A stretch of 8,010 bases of DNA from Cellvibrionales bacterium UBA5860 (lineage in GTDB: Bacteria > Pseudomonadota > Gammaproteobacteria > Pseudomonadales > Porticoccaceae): the NCBI GenBank assembly GCA_002431545.1, contig DJFY01000107.1, positions 4,529 through 12,538 on the forward strand, read 5' to 3'. The position numbers and the translations under genes were made by a program. Shown piece by piece: positions 1 to 6,877 of the stretch (within the stretch, counting starts at the first letter, position 1; the number at the start of each line of letters is the position of its first letter). The notes beneath the pieces are model-generated. The model worked only from the letters and a program-made list of their open reading frames with translations, was not told where the DNA came from and did not search any database.

Positions 1-640
1 GGTGCTGTTGAACAAAGCGGCGATGGCAGCGAACTTTTTGCGGTGGTTTGCCGAGCAGGTAAAGTTGCACGGCCAGATCGTGGCTGCCAAGACACCACAG
101 CACATTCTCTACCTCTCTTATCGGCCCGGAGCCAAAGCGCTTCTGGTGTAACTCCTGGAGCGCGCCAATGCGACCTTCTTCGATCAGTTGTCTGATGCGG
201 TGAATTGCCGGCTGGTAGAGTAGTAAGTGACCCACCATCAGTACTCGGTCGTATTTTTCCGCCAATTGCACCAGCTCCAGCCCTTCCATGCTGGATAAAG
301 CTAAAGGTTTTTCTACGAATACATCCTTGCCTGCGAGAAGAGCGTCCCGTACCACCCGATAATGCGTGACTGCCGGTGTCGCGACAATAATCGCTTTGAC
401 GGCGCGGTTGTCGAGTAACTTGCGATAATCAGATTCGCAAATCAGATTCCTATGTGTATTGCTTAGCCACTGGCGTCGTTTTAGGTCGCTATCGGCAACG
501 CCATACAGTGCGTCGATTTCTTGCAGATTGCTTAACAGATTTCGTCCCCACTGACCGCAACCGACTAAAGCGCAGGATCGAGAGGTGCCGTAAGTTTCTG
601 TAGCAACTATTTCGTGGTTGTTCGATGTCCTTTTCTGCAC
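1..640 (-). CDS. Gfo/Idh/MocA-family NAD(P)-dependent oxidoreductase, partial (C-terminus beyond left edge)
   Basis: An open minus-strand frame runs without a stop from 640 to the left edge, giving 213 visible residues. It has the family's Rossmann motif GCGQWG (residues 27-32), a VATPAVTH segment after the nucleotide-binding fold (86-93), the EKPLA motif with the likely catalytic Lys111, a GHLLLYQPAIHRI segment (137-149) and a GSHDLAVQLYLLG segment (185-197). These are typical of sugar or sugar-nucleotide dehydrogenases; the LYQPAIHRI/HDLAVQLYLLG style resembles WlbA/WbpB-like enzymes of polysaccharide synthesis, but the substrate cannot be assigned. The start is chosen as GTG at 640-638 because no in-frame ATG or TTG lies between the upstream TAG (near 764) and the Rossmann motif. 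It leaves about 23 residues before the first strand, longer than usual, and no good Shine-Dalgarno precedes it, so the start is uncertain. It is separated from cobA by 214 bases and is probably not part of the nitrate operon. Confidence 0.85.
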   Translation of the reverse strand, partial: MQKRTSNNHEIVATETYGTSRSCALVGCGQWGRNLLSNLQEIDALYGVADSDLKRRQWLSNTHRNLICESDYRKLLDNRAVKAIIVATPAVTHYRVVRDALLAGKDVFVEKPLALSSMEGLELVQLAEKYDRVLMVGHLLLYQPAIHRIRQLIEEGRIGALQELHQKRFGSGPIREVENVLWCLGSHDLAVQLYLLGKPPQKVRCHRRFVQQH

Positions 641-854
641 GTGATACCAGTGGTTGTACGAGTTGAATCTAGGGCGTACATGCGCCTGAGTCTCGTTGAT
701 ATCATGGAAGCAGAAGAGAAACGAAACGCGATGTAAACAACGTGTAGAAAAATAGACCAGCTAATTTGTCGGCGTCAATAATTATTTTATTTTTACTTGA
801 GCAAGCAGCAAATTGATCACGAATTACGGTGTTGGTGGAGACAGCGGTTCGACG
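641..854. other. AT-rich intergenic region between cobA and the oxidoreductase gene
   Basis: This 214-base gap is the only sizeable non-coding stretch in the window and is visibly richer in A+T than the flanking genes, especially around 721-800. On the minus strand no GC-rich stem followed by a T-run follows the cobA stop, so no intrinsic terminator can be called; CTTGAGCAAG (796-805) is a short palindrome whose loop is too small for a useful hairpin. The region probably ends the nitrate operon and carries the promoter and a leader of roughly 100 bases for the downstream oxidoreductase gene. Confidence 0.6.
749..778 (-). promoter_or_regulatory. Candidate sigma-70 promoter for the oxidoreductase gene
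   Basis: Reading the minus strand, TTGACG (778-773) matches the -35 consensus at five of six positions. It is followed after 18 bases by TATTTT (754-749), which matches the -10 consensus at four of six. It lies in the AT-rich gap directly upstream of the oxidoreductase gene and would give a leader of about 100 bases before the GTG at 640. The -10 is weak and this is a pattern match only. Confidence 0.3.
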
Positions 855-1694
855 TTATTGGCAACATCCAGGAACAGAAGCAGGAATCATGGCGTGTGGA
901 TAATGGATCTGAAACTCCGTTTTTCTATCGTCCAGGGCAATAACTTGTTTAGCGAGAACAACCGCTCCAATAATGAGTAGCGCGGGAGAGGGGAGTGAAG
1001 CTTTGGCAGTGTCGGCGGTGATGTTTCCCAACGTGCTTACTATTTCCTGTTGTTCAGGGGTGGATCCCCTGGCGATTACGGCAACCGGTGTGTCCGATGG
1101 CATGCCATGCTCAGCCAGCCCGTCGACAATTTCGGCGATGCAACTCAAGCCCATATAGATCACTGTCGTGTGATGAGGGCGTGCAATCAAGGACCAGTCG
1201 AGATCAATGCGTCCGTCCTTCCGGTGCCCGGTGACGAAGGTTACGGCCTGAGCGTGCTCTCTATGAGTAAGCGGTATGCCGGTACTTGCAGCACAACCCG
1301 TAGCCGCCGTTATACCCGGCACCACGCTGCAGGAAATTCCTGCCTTGACCAGCGCCTCAATTTCCTCACCGCCCCGGCCAAAAATATAGGGATCGCCGCC
1401 TTTCAGGCGCACCACATGCCTGCCCTGATTACCGAGTTGTACCAGTAATTCGCAGATTCTCGCCTGCGGCATACTGTGGCAGTGCTTTCGCTTGCCGACA
1501 TAAATCTGATCGCAGTCCGGTCGACAAAACTTCAGTAATGCCGGGTTGACGAGGCGATCGTAGACGACGGTGTCAGCTTCTTCGAGCAGGCGCGCGCCCT
1601 TGAGTGTAATTAGCTCCGGGTCGCCGGGGCCAGCGCCGACGAGATCGACGTGCCCGGTTGTTTTGGTGTGATCTAACGAGGTAGTTTTTTCCAT
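855..1694 (-). CDS. cobA: Uroporphyrinogen-III C-methyltransferase (SUMT)
   Basis: This enzyme uses two S-adenosylmethionine molecules to methylate uroporphyrinogen III at C2 and C7, giving precorrin-2, the precursor of siroheme and corrinoids, in the cytoplasm. The 279-residue protein carries the SUMT signatures: VGAGPGDPELITLKGA (19-34), RLKGGDPYIFGRGGEE (96-111), PGITAA (126-131), PLTHR (141-145), TGH (155-157), YMG (180-182) and VAVIARGSTPEQ (204-215). It is a stand-alone methyltransferase without the N-terminal dehydrogenase/ferrochelatase domain of CysG, so siroheme completion must be supplied elsewhere. The ATG at 1694 lies inside the end of the preceding gene, with a 22-base overlap in another frame and no strong Shine-Dalgarno, which suggests translation coupled to that gene. 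As last gene of the operon it supplies the precursor of the NirB prosthetic group. The C-terminal tail of about 20 residues (after residue 259) is not part of the conserved core. Confidence 0.95.
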   Translation of the reverse strand: MEKTTSLDHTKTTGHVDLVGAGPGDPELITLKGARLLEEADTVVYDRLVNPALLKFCRPDCDQIYVGKRKHCHSMPQARICELLVQLGNQGRHVVRLKGGDPYIFGRGGEEIEALVKAGISCSVVPGITAATGCAASTGIPLTHREHAQAVTFVTGHRKDGRIDLDWSLIARPHHTTVIYMGLSCIAEIVDGLAEHGMPSDTPVAVIARGSTPEQQEIVSTLGNITADTAKASLPSPALLIIGAVVLAKQVIALDDRKTEFQIHYPHAMIPASVPGCCQ

Positions 1695-3682
1695 ACCACG
1701 ATATCTTTAATATGCGCCACGACTTCTTTCAAGCTCGTGTTTTTGATCGTTTCAAGTAACTCATCCATCTTGAATTGTCCGGCGTGTTCGCGAACGACGC
1801 CAACCGGTTCCAGATCCACTAAACCGGAATCGCGGGCGTGCTCGACGAAATCCTGGTTTTTCCAGAAAAAGGCGCCAGGCATCGTGGTGGGTATCACCAA
1901 CACAAAAAACAGGGAGCGGCTGATGCCGGCAGCGGCTATCGCGAAGGCACTCAATGCCCCCCACGCGAGTACACCTTGCCAGCCGGTGAGAGCGGGTGCA
2001 GATATTGTGATAGCAAGGGCAGTGACAATGGCCAAGGCCAGCAGGGCGTTGCGAAGGACCCAGGGGTAGCCGAAGCGAGTGGTTTGTAAATACCAGGAAG
2101 AAGCGCCTTCGCCGCCCTGCCGCTTCATGGCTTTGCCATGGCAAATATGGCCCAGGGCTTCCACCAGCAGACCGGCCAGCGTCACCGAACTCAGTGCGGT
2201 CAGCAAAGGTTGGATTGACGCGCCTGTGGCGAGGATTGCTGGCAAGGCGAGGAGGCCGGTGAAGCAGGCGCCAAGGCTTAGTGTGTTACCGGCAAAGGCC
2301 GTCGCGGTTTGCCAATGATCCCAGAAAGGTCGCGCCTTGATGCGGTAGATCCGGTACATGTAATAGAGCCCGACCAGGCCGCTCAATGCAGCGAGCACCG
2401 CGCATGCAATGCTAGCAAAGCGGGCGAGACTATTGTCGAAAAAGACAAAAAGAGTGAAGCCTAGCAGGAAGGTAAAAAAGCCCGATATACCGGCAATTTC
2501 CCGGCTCAGGGGCGACCACCTGAGATTGTTAAAACCGCGATAAAAACGATGTGGTTTACCTAGATGCATGTTCAGTTTGAACAGGCCGAAACTGAGCAAG
2601 CCGATGCATGCAGGTAATGTTACCGCCAGGGGAGCTGTTTGGGTCAGTACCGTGCTGCCAATGCCGCCAGCTAACAGACTGACGCCAAGTAACATAAAGG
2701 CACCCAGGACGGCCTGTGCGCTCAGCGTGAATATAACGTGAGCGCTCTCGTGGGAGGTGAGTAACTTGCGCCAGTTCCACTGTTTCTTGCGGCCGATTTT
2801 TTCGTCGACTTCGGGGACAAAATGCTCACCGCCCGCTGGTTTGCGATACTTCACCGGCATACCGTCTGTGCGCGTCATCTGGGTGTGGGTGGAGCGGGTT
2901 TGCTGAAAACGAATATTGGGGTGAGTGATGTCTGCTGACGGGAATCCCGGAATTCCGGTTTTTGCTTCGATGCGGTTCTCCGGAATATTTTCGACCACAC
3001 CGAAGTCCAGTGCATTGCCTAGACAGGCTGAGACACAAGCCGGTTTCAGGCCCACTTCCAGGCGGTCGACGCACATGTTGCACTTGGTGACCTGGCCTTT
3101 AACCGGATCGAGTTGAGGCGCATTGTAGGGGCAGACCCAGGTGCAGTAGCCGCAGCCGAAGCAGATATCGGGGTCCTGTAATACTGCGCCGTATTCGGGG
3201 AATTTGGTATAGGCCCGTGTCGGGCAGCCCTTGAGGCAGACCGGGTCGTCGCAATGGTTGCAGGCCATCGAGATGTTGATTCGATGGTAATCGGGATAGG
3301 TGCCGCCCTCGACGTAGCCTACGGAACGAAAAGCGATATGGGACGGATTATCGTTTTTCTCGCTACAGGCGGTTTCGCAGGCGTGGCAGCCGATGCAATT
3401 GTCCGCGTTAAAGTAAAAGCCATGTTGTTTATAGCGATTGGGGTTGCTGCCGACGGCCTCTCTGCCATTGATGCGCAGGCTATCGCCATATAAGGCACTG
3501 CTATCGTCGAGCAAAGTGATCGGGCTGCCATAGCAATTATTTTCCTGTGTCTTCGCGCCGTCGCTGTCCCACAGGAAGGCGTGTTCGGGCTCGTCTCGGC
3601 GAACTTCGAAGATTTCCGGTTCCGCCTGTATTTTGCTGCTGGCGATAATTCTGTCGTCGATGGGTACGTGCGACGAAGCCAT
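1673..3682 (-). CDS. DmsB-DmsC-like fusion: four-cluster ferredoxin joined to a quinol-type membrane anchor, electron donor to the nitrate reductase
   Basis: The 669-residue protein joins two subunits that are normally separate. After a roughly 88-residue N-terminal extension comes a DmsB-like domain with sixteen cysteines in four groups: C96/99/102/106, C141/144/149/153, C174/177/180/184 and C201/204/216/220. All ligand positions are cysteine, so four [4Fe-4S] clusters are expected. A linker (about 225-310) leads to a DmsC/NrfD-like region with about eight hydrophobic helices between residues 313 and 600. The motif LNMHLGKPHR (370-379) followed by PLSREI (391-396) matches E. coli DmsC, where the equivalent His65 is implicated in menaquinol binding; here it is His373. 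No Tat or Sec signal is visible, so the ferredoxin domain should face the cytoplasm. Its ATG overlaps the nasA stop (TGATG, 3680-3684) and has a good Shine-Dalgarno, AAGGAG at 3692-3697. From position beside nasA I infer that it carries electrons from quinol to that enzyme. Confidence 0.88.
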   Translation of the reverse strand: MASSHVPIDDRIIASSKIQAEPEIFEVRRDEPEHAFLWDSDGAKTQENNCYGSPITLLDDSSALYGDSLRINGREAVGSNPNRYKQHGFYFNADNCIGCHACETACSEKNDNPSHIAFRSVGYVEGGTYPDYHRINISMACNHCDDPVCLKGCPTRAYTKFPEYGAVLQDPDICFGCGYCTWVCPYNAPQLDPVKGQVTKCNMCVDRLEVGLKPACVSACLGNALDFGVVENIPENRIEAKTGIPGFPSADITHPNIRFQQTRSTHTQMTRTDGMPVKYRKPAGGEHFVPEVDEKIGRKKQWNWRKLLTSHESAHVIFTLSAQAVLGAFMLLGVSLLAGGIGSTVLTQTAPLAVTLPACIGLLSFGLFKLNMHLGKPHRFYRGFNNLRWSPLSREIAGISGFFTFLLGFTLFVFFDNSLARFASIACAVLAALSGLVGLYYMYRIYRIKARPFWDHWQTATAFAGNTLSLGACFTGLLALPAILATGASIQPLLTALSSVTLAGLLVEALGHICHGKAMKRQGGEGASSWYLQTTRFGYPWVLRNALLALAIVTALAITISAPALTGWQGVLAWGALSAFAIAAAGISRSLFFVLVIPTTMPGAFFWKNQDFVEHARDSGLVDLEPVGVVREHAGQFKMDELLETIKNTSLKEVVAHIKDIVVWKKLPR

Positions 3683-5886
3683 CAGTAGGTTCTCCTTTCG
3701 CGGCTAATTCGGGCAGCGCCGATCTGGTCGACAATGGTTTCGATCCGCACCGCCGACTGCTTGAAGGCGGGTTGTCGGGAATGGGGATCGAGCAGGCCCA
3801 GGGTTAGCCGGTTAACGCAGTCGAAAAAGTGAAAGGGGATAAACACCATATCTCTCGGCACGCGTTGAGTCAGCATGGCCATGACGATGGCGTCGCCGCG
3901 CCGCGATACGCAGCGCACATACTCCTGATGTCTGATGCCCAGTGTGGCTGCTGCATCGGGATTAATTTCCATAAACGGAATGGGGCTGAATTTATTGTTG
4001 TTACCGACCTTGCCGGTCCGTGTGCGCGTATGAAAATGTTCAACTAACCGTCCGGAATTCAGCCAGAAGGGATATTGCTCATCCGGGCGCTCGTTGTTGT
4101 CGATAAATGGTAGGGCGATAAGTTTGGCCCGCCCGTCCGGGTGATGGAAGCTTCCCGGTTGCGTATACAGGCGAACGCCTCCAACTGGTGGTGGATCATC
4201 GCTGTTTCGTTGGCTCTCCGTATAGGGCCACTGGATGCCGCGAGCCTGTTCGATCAGGTCGTGGTCCATGCCGGAAATATCCATGGCGCGCCCCCTGGAT
4301 AGTTCGCGCATTTCGTCGAAAACGCCCGCCGGCGTTTCGGGGAATTGCACTTTTTGTCCCGGGTCGAAACGTTTCGCCAACAGATTGAAAATGTCCAGAT
4401 CACTTTTGCTGTCACCGCGGGGGGCGGTGACCTTACGCACCATGTTGACTCGGCGTTCGGTGTTAGTGAAAGTGCCTTCTTTTTCCGCCCAGACGGCTGC
4501 CGGCAGATAGAGATGGGCGTATTGGGTGGTTTCCATATCGACGTAGGCGTCCTGCACCACGAGGAATTCGAGCTTTTCCAGCGTCTTGCGAATACGCGCC
4601 GTGTTGGGCATTGAGGTGATGGGATTGGTTGCCACCAGCCACATTCCTTTGATCTGTCCGGTTTCGATGGCCGGAAAAATATCGGTCTGGAACAGGCCGC
4701 GTTTGGTCGGAAAAAATCCCGGGTCGACGTTCCAGAATTTTCCTATTTCTTCCCGGTGATCAGGGTTCTCCAGTGCCCGGTAACCAGGCAAACCAGAGCA
4801 GGAAGACCATTCGCGCGTGCCCATGGCGTTGCACTGGCCGGTAATGGACAGTGCGGTGCCGCCGGGCTTGCCGATGTTGCCTGTCAGTAAGCTCAAGTTG
4901 TTAATACCGACCACACCATCGGAGCCATGAGTGCTCTGGTTGATGCCCATGGTCCAGATATGCATCGCCGATGGCGCTTTGGCATAGAGCCTCGCTACGT
5001 TGCGAATGGTATCCTCGTCGATGCCACAGACCTTGTAAGCGGTGGTTGGATCCCACTTGGCGACCTCGGCGCGCAGCTCCTCGATGCCGCTCGTGTTGGC
5101 CTCGATGTAGTCCTTGTCTTCCAGACCTTCCTCGAGAATCACATGCATTAGGGCGTTTTGCAGGACCAGGTCGGTGCCCGGACGTACCGGGAGATGGATG
5201 TCGGCAAACTGGGCCAGCATGGTGACGCGCGGATCAACTACGATCAGGGGAAATTTGCGCTTTTCCATGGCTTCTTTCAGACGCCAGTAAATGATCGGAT
5301 GTTGTTCCGGCAGGTTGGAACCCCAGGCGAGCAGGCAGTGGGTGTGTTCGAAGTCGCCATAACAGCCGGGCGGGCCGTCGGAGCCAAATGATCGCTTGTA
5401 ACCAGATACGGCGGAAGCCATGCATAGTGTGGTGTTGCCGTCGTAGTTATTGGTACCGATCAAACCGCGCGTCAGTTTGCCCAGCGTATAAAACTCTTCG
5501 GTAAGAATTTGACCCGTAGAGACAACGGCGAAAGCATCGCGGCCATAAGCCTGTTGAATACGTTTGATTTCACTCGCCATGTGATCCAGGGCGGTGTCCC
5601 ATTGCGCTGGCTGAAAATCCTGTCTGATGTGGGAACGCAGTAGAGGGGTATCTCCACGGCCGGTAGCTTCGAAGAGTTCGTGTTCGTACATGCCTTTGAG
5701 GCAGAGCTTGCCGCGATTGACATCGGCACCACCGACGCCACGCGATGCGACAACTTTGCCCTCGCTATTCTTGCCGACCTCTATAGCGCAGCCTGTCGAG
5801 CAATAGCCACAGGTGGCATAGGTCCAGTCCACCACTTTTTTGTCGGCGATAGCGATCGGGTTTTTTCGGTTACGGCCAAATAACAT
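3682..5886 (-). CDS. nasA: Assimilatory nitrate reductase catalytic subunit, molybdopterin bis-MGD (NarB/NasA type)
   Basis: This protein should reduce nitrate to nitrite in the cytoplasm. The N-terminal [4Fe-4S] motif is C26-x2-C29-x3-C33 with the fourth ligand C62 in LCLKG; Lys64 of that motif corresponds to the lysine between cluster and pterin in NapA/NarB enzymes. LCMASAVSGYKRSFGSDGPP (154-173) contains Cys155, the expected molybdenum ligand. Further family segments are TMGINQSTHGSDG (312-324), LTGNIGKPGG (334-343), ITGQCNAMGTRE (348-359), EGTFTNTERR (470-479) and the C-terminal pterin-binding region starting near YPFWLNSGR (605-613) with RTRTGKVGNNNKFSP (621-635). At 734 residues it is close to cyanobacterial NarB and lacks the C-terminal BFD-like [2Fe-2S] domain of longer NasA proteins. 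There is no twin-arginine signal, which argues against periplasmic NapA. The ATG at 5886 follows GGAG (5895-5898) at 8 bases. Formate dehydrogenase was considered, but the nirBD/cobA context and the cysteine motif favour nitrate reductase. Confidence 0.93.
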   Translation of the reverse strand: MLFGRNRKNPIAIADKKVVDWTYATCGYCSTGCAIEVGKNSEGKVVASRGVGGADVNRGKLCLKGMYEHELFEATGRGDTPLLRSHIRQDFQPAQWDTALDHMASEIKRIQQAYGRDAFAVVSTGQILTEEFYTLGKLTRGLIGTNNYDGNTTLCMASAVSGYKRSFGSDGPPGCYGDFEHTHCLLAWGSNLPEQHPIIYWRLKEAMEKRKFPLIVVDPRVTMLAQFADIHLPVRPGTDLVLQNALMHVILEEGLEDKDYIEANTSGIEELRAEVAKWDPTTAYKVCGIDEDTIRNVARLYAKAPSAMHIWTMGINQSTHGSDGVVGINNLSLLTGNIGKPGGTALSITGQCNAMGTREWSSCSGLPGYRALENPDHREEIGKFWNVDPGFFPTKRGLFQTDIFPAIETGQIKGMWLVATNPITSMPNTARIRKTLEKLEFLVVQDAYVDMETTQYAHLYLPAAVWAEKEGTFTNTERRVNMVRKVTAPRGDSKSDLDIFNLLAKRFDPGQKVQFPETPAGVFDEMRELSRGRAMDISGMDHDLIEQARGIQWPYTESQRNSDDPPPVGGVRLYTQPGSFHHPDGRAKLIALPFIDNNERPDEQYPFWLNSGRLVEHFHTRTRTGKVGNNNKFSPIPFMEINPDAAATLGIRHQEYVRCVSRRGDAIVMAMLTQRVPRDMVFIPFHFFDCVNRLTLGLLDPHSRQPAFKQSAVRIETIVDQIGAARISRERRTY

Positions 5887-5930
5887 GACAATAGCTCCGG
5901 TATACCGATGGGAGTGACGAAAAATTCAGG

Positions 5931-6854
5931 TTACAGTGTTAGCGTGCCGTGGCTGACCAGGACCACCTCACCGCCGACGCTGACAGTTGAGGGTTTGCCC
6001 TGGTGGTGTTCGAGCTCGACATGCAAAACGCTTCGACGGGTGGCAGACGTGCCGCGATCAATGGTAAAGGTATAGGTGCCTTCGCGGAGCTCTATATTGT
6101 CACCCAGGTAACCGGCGAAACAGGGCATGACTGAACCGATGGGAGGGTCTTCCTTGGCGCCAATTTCCGGTCCCATCAGACGTCCGTGAAAATTGGTTTC
6201 CACTTGTTCTGTTTTACTGCTGAAAATAAAAATATCCTGGGCTGCGAGCGCCGGCACACTGGACTGGCTCCACGCCTCGACATTAAAGGCTGCGGCGCGG
6301 ACCGCGGCCTGCGATCCAAGTGGTACGATCAGATAAGGGCGATCTATCGAGACCAGCCGAGGGTGATAGGTGTGGCTGTCGATATCGCGTTCGGTCAGCC
6401 CCAGAACGCGGGCAAGCTCCACTTCACTTGGCGTATAGCGGTCAATAATTGGGTTCGCCGCCAGTGAGAACTGTACAAATAGCGGGGCGTTCGTTGACCA
6501 GCGCAGGTCGACTTCAATCGGTCCAAGCAGTTGCTCAAATATAATGCGTTTTTTCCCGGTCCCGGTCGCCTTGATTTGCCCGCAAGCCGATAACGCACTG
6601 GCAGCTGCCAGCATCGGATGCCCGGCAAACCTGATTTCGCCCTGGGGCGTGAAAATGCGCAGCTGAAACCGGTCGGCTTCTTCTTTGCCGATAATCGAGT
6701 CGGTGACAAATACAGTTTCGGACAGGTTCAATTCAGCGGCAATATCCGCCATTAAACTTTCCGGCATGGTGCTGGCTTCCGGGAACACGGCGATTTGCGC
6801 GCCCTGAAAGGCCCGGTCAGTAAACACATCTGCGGTGTAGTAAGTATGTTCCAA
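5931..6854 (-). CDS. Divergent PhzF-family isomerase/epimerase-like protein, probable TTG start
   Basis: PhzF-fold proteins are two-lobed cytoplasmic enzymes resembling diaminopimelate epimerase; characterised members isomerise small metabolites, but most have no known substrate. Counting from the TTG at 6854, the protein is 307 residues, near the family norm. It begins with the family-like YYTADVFTDRAFQGA (5-19), has LNLSETVFV (42-50) with the expected catalytic Glu46, IFTPQGEIRFAGHP (67-80), and GPEIGAKEDPPIGS (228-241). Several usually conserved positions differ: the N-terminal GNP is GAQ, and the TGSA of the C-terminal motif is IGSV. The reading frame stays open to an ATG at 7031, but that would add 59 residues overlapping nirD with no family similarity, so I prefer TTG, 23 bases after the nirD stop; the ribosome site is weak. 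It sits between nirD and nasA, 44 bases from the latter, and so should be co-transcribed. Its role in nitrate assimilation is unknown. Confidence 0.83.
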   Translation of the reverse strand: MEHTYYTADVFTDRAFQGAQIAVFPEASTMPESLMADIAAELNLSETVFVTDSIIGKEEADRFQLRIFTPQGEIRFAGHPMLAAASALSACGQIKATGTGKKRIIFEQLLGPIEVDLRWSTNAPLFVQFSLAANPIIDRYTPSEVELARVLGLTERDIDSHTYHPRLVSIDRPYLIVPLGSQAAVRAAAFNVEAWSQSSVPALAAQDIFIFSSKTEQVETNFHGRLMGPEIGAKEDPPIGSVMPCFAGYLGDNIELREGTYTFTIDRGTSATRRSVLHVELEHHQGKPSTVSVGGEVVLVSHGTLTL

Positions 6855-6877
6855 CGATCTTGATTCCAGGTGTTGCG

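Noticed and set aside
607..705. Small minus-strand open frame (ATG at 705, stop near 607; about 31 residues) overlapping the start of the oxidoreductase gene, considered as a leader peptide
   Set aside because: It has no ribosome site and no attenuator-like codon run or paired hairpins; a short open frame is expected by chance.
796..805. CTTGAGCAAG palindrome downstream of cobA as a terminator or operator
   Set aside because: The arms are four bases with a two-base centre and no T-run follows on the minus strand; a single short palindrome is not enough for an operator.
1050..1448. 132-residue plus-strand open frame opposite cobA
   Set aside because: It lies wholly antisense to a strongly conserved gene, has no recognisable motif, and has the composition expected of a shadow frame.
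1761..2144. 127-residue minus-strand open frame overlapping the DmsC-like region
   Set aside because: It is an Arg-rich out-of-frame reading of the same strand; the true frame there gives membrane helices.
3682..5886. Alternative identity as formate dehydrogenase alpha subunit or periplasmic NapA
   Set aside because: The Mo-ligand motif LCMASA with cysteine, the nirBD/cobA context and the lack of a Tat signal favour a cytoplasmic nitrate reductase.
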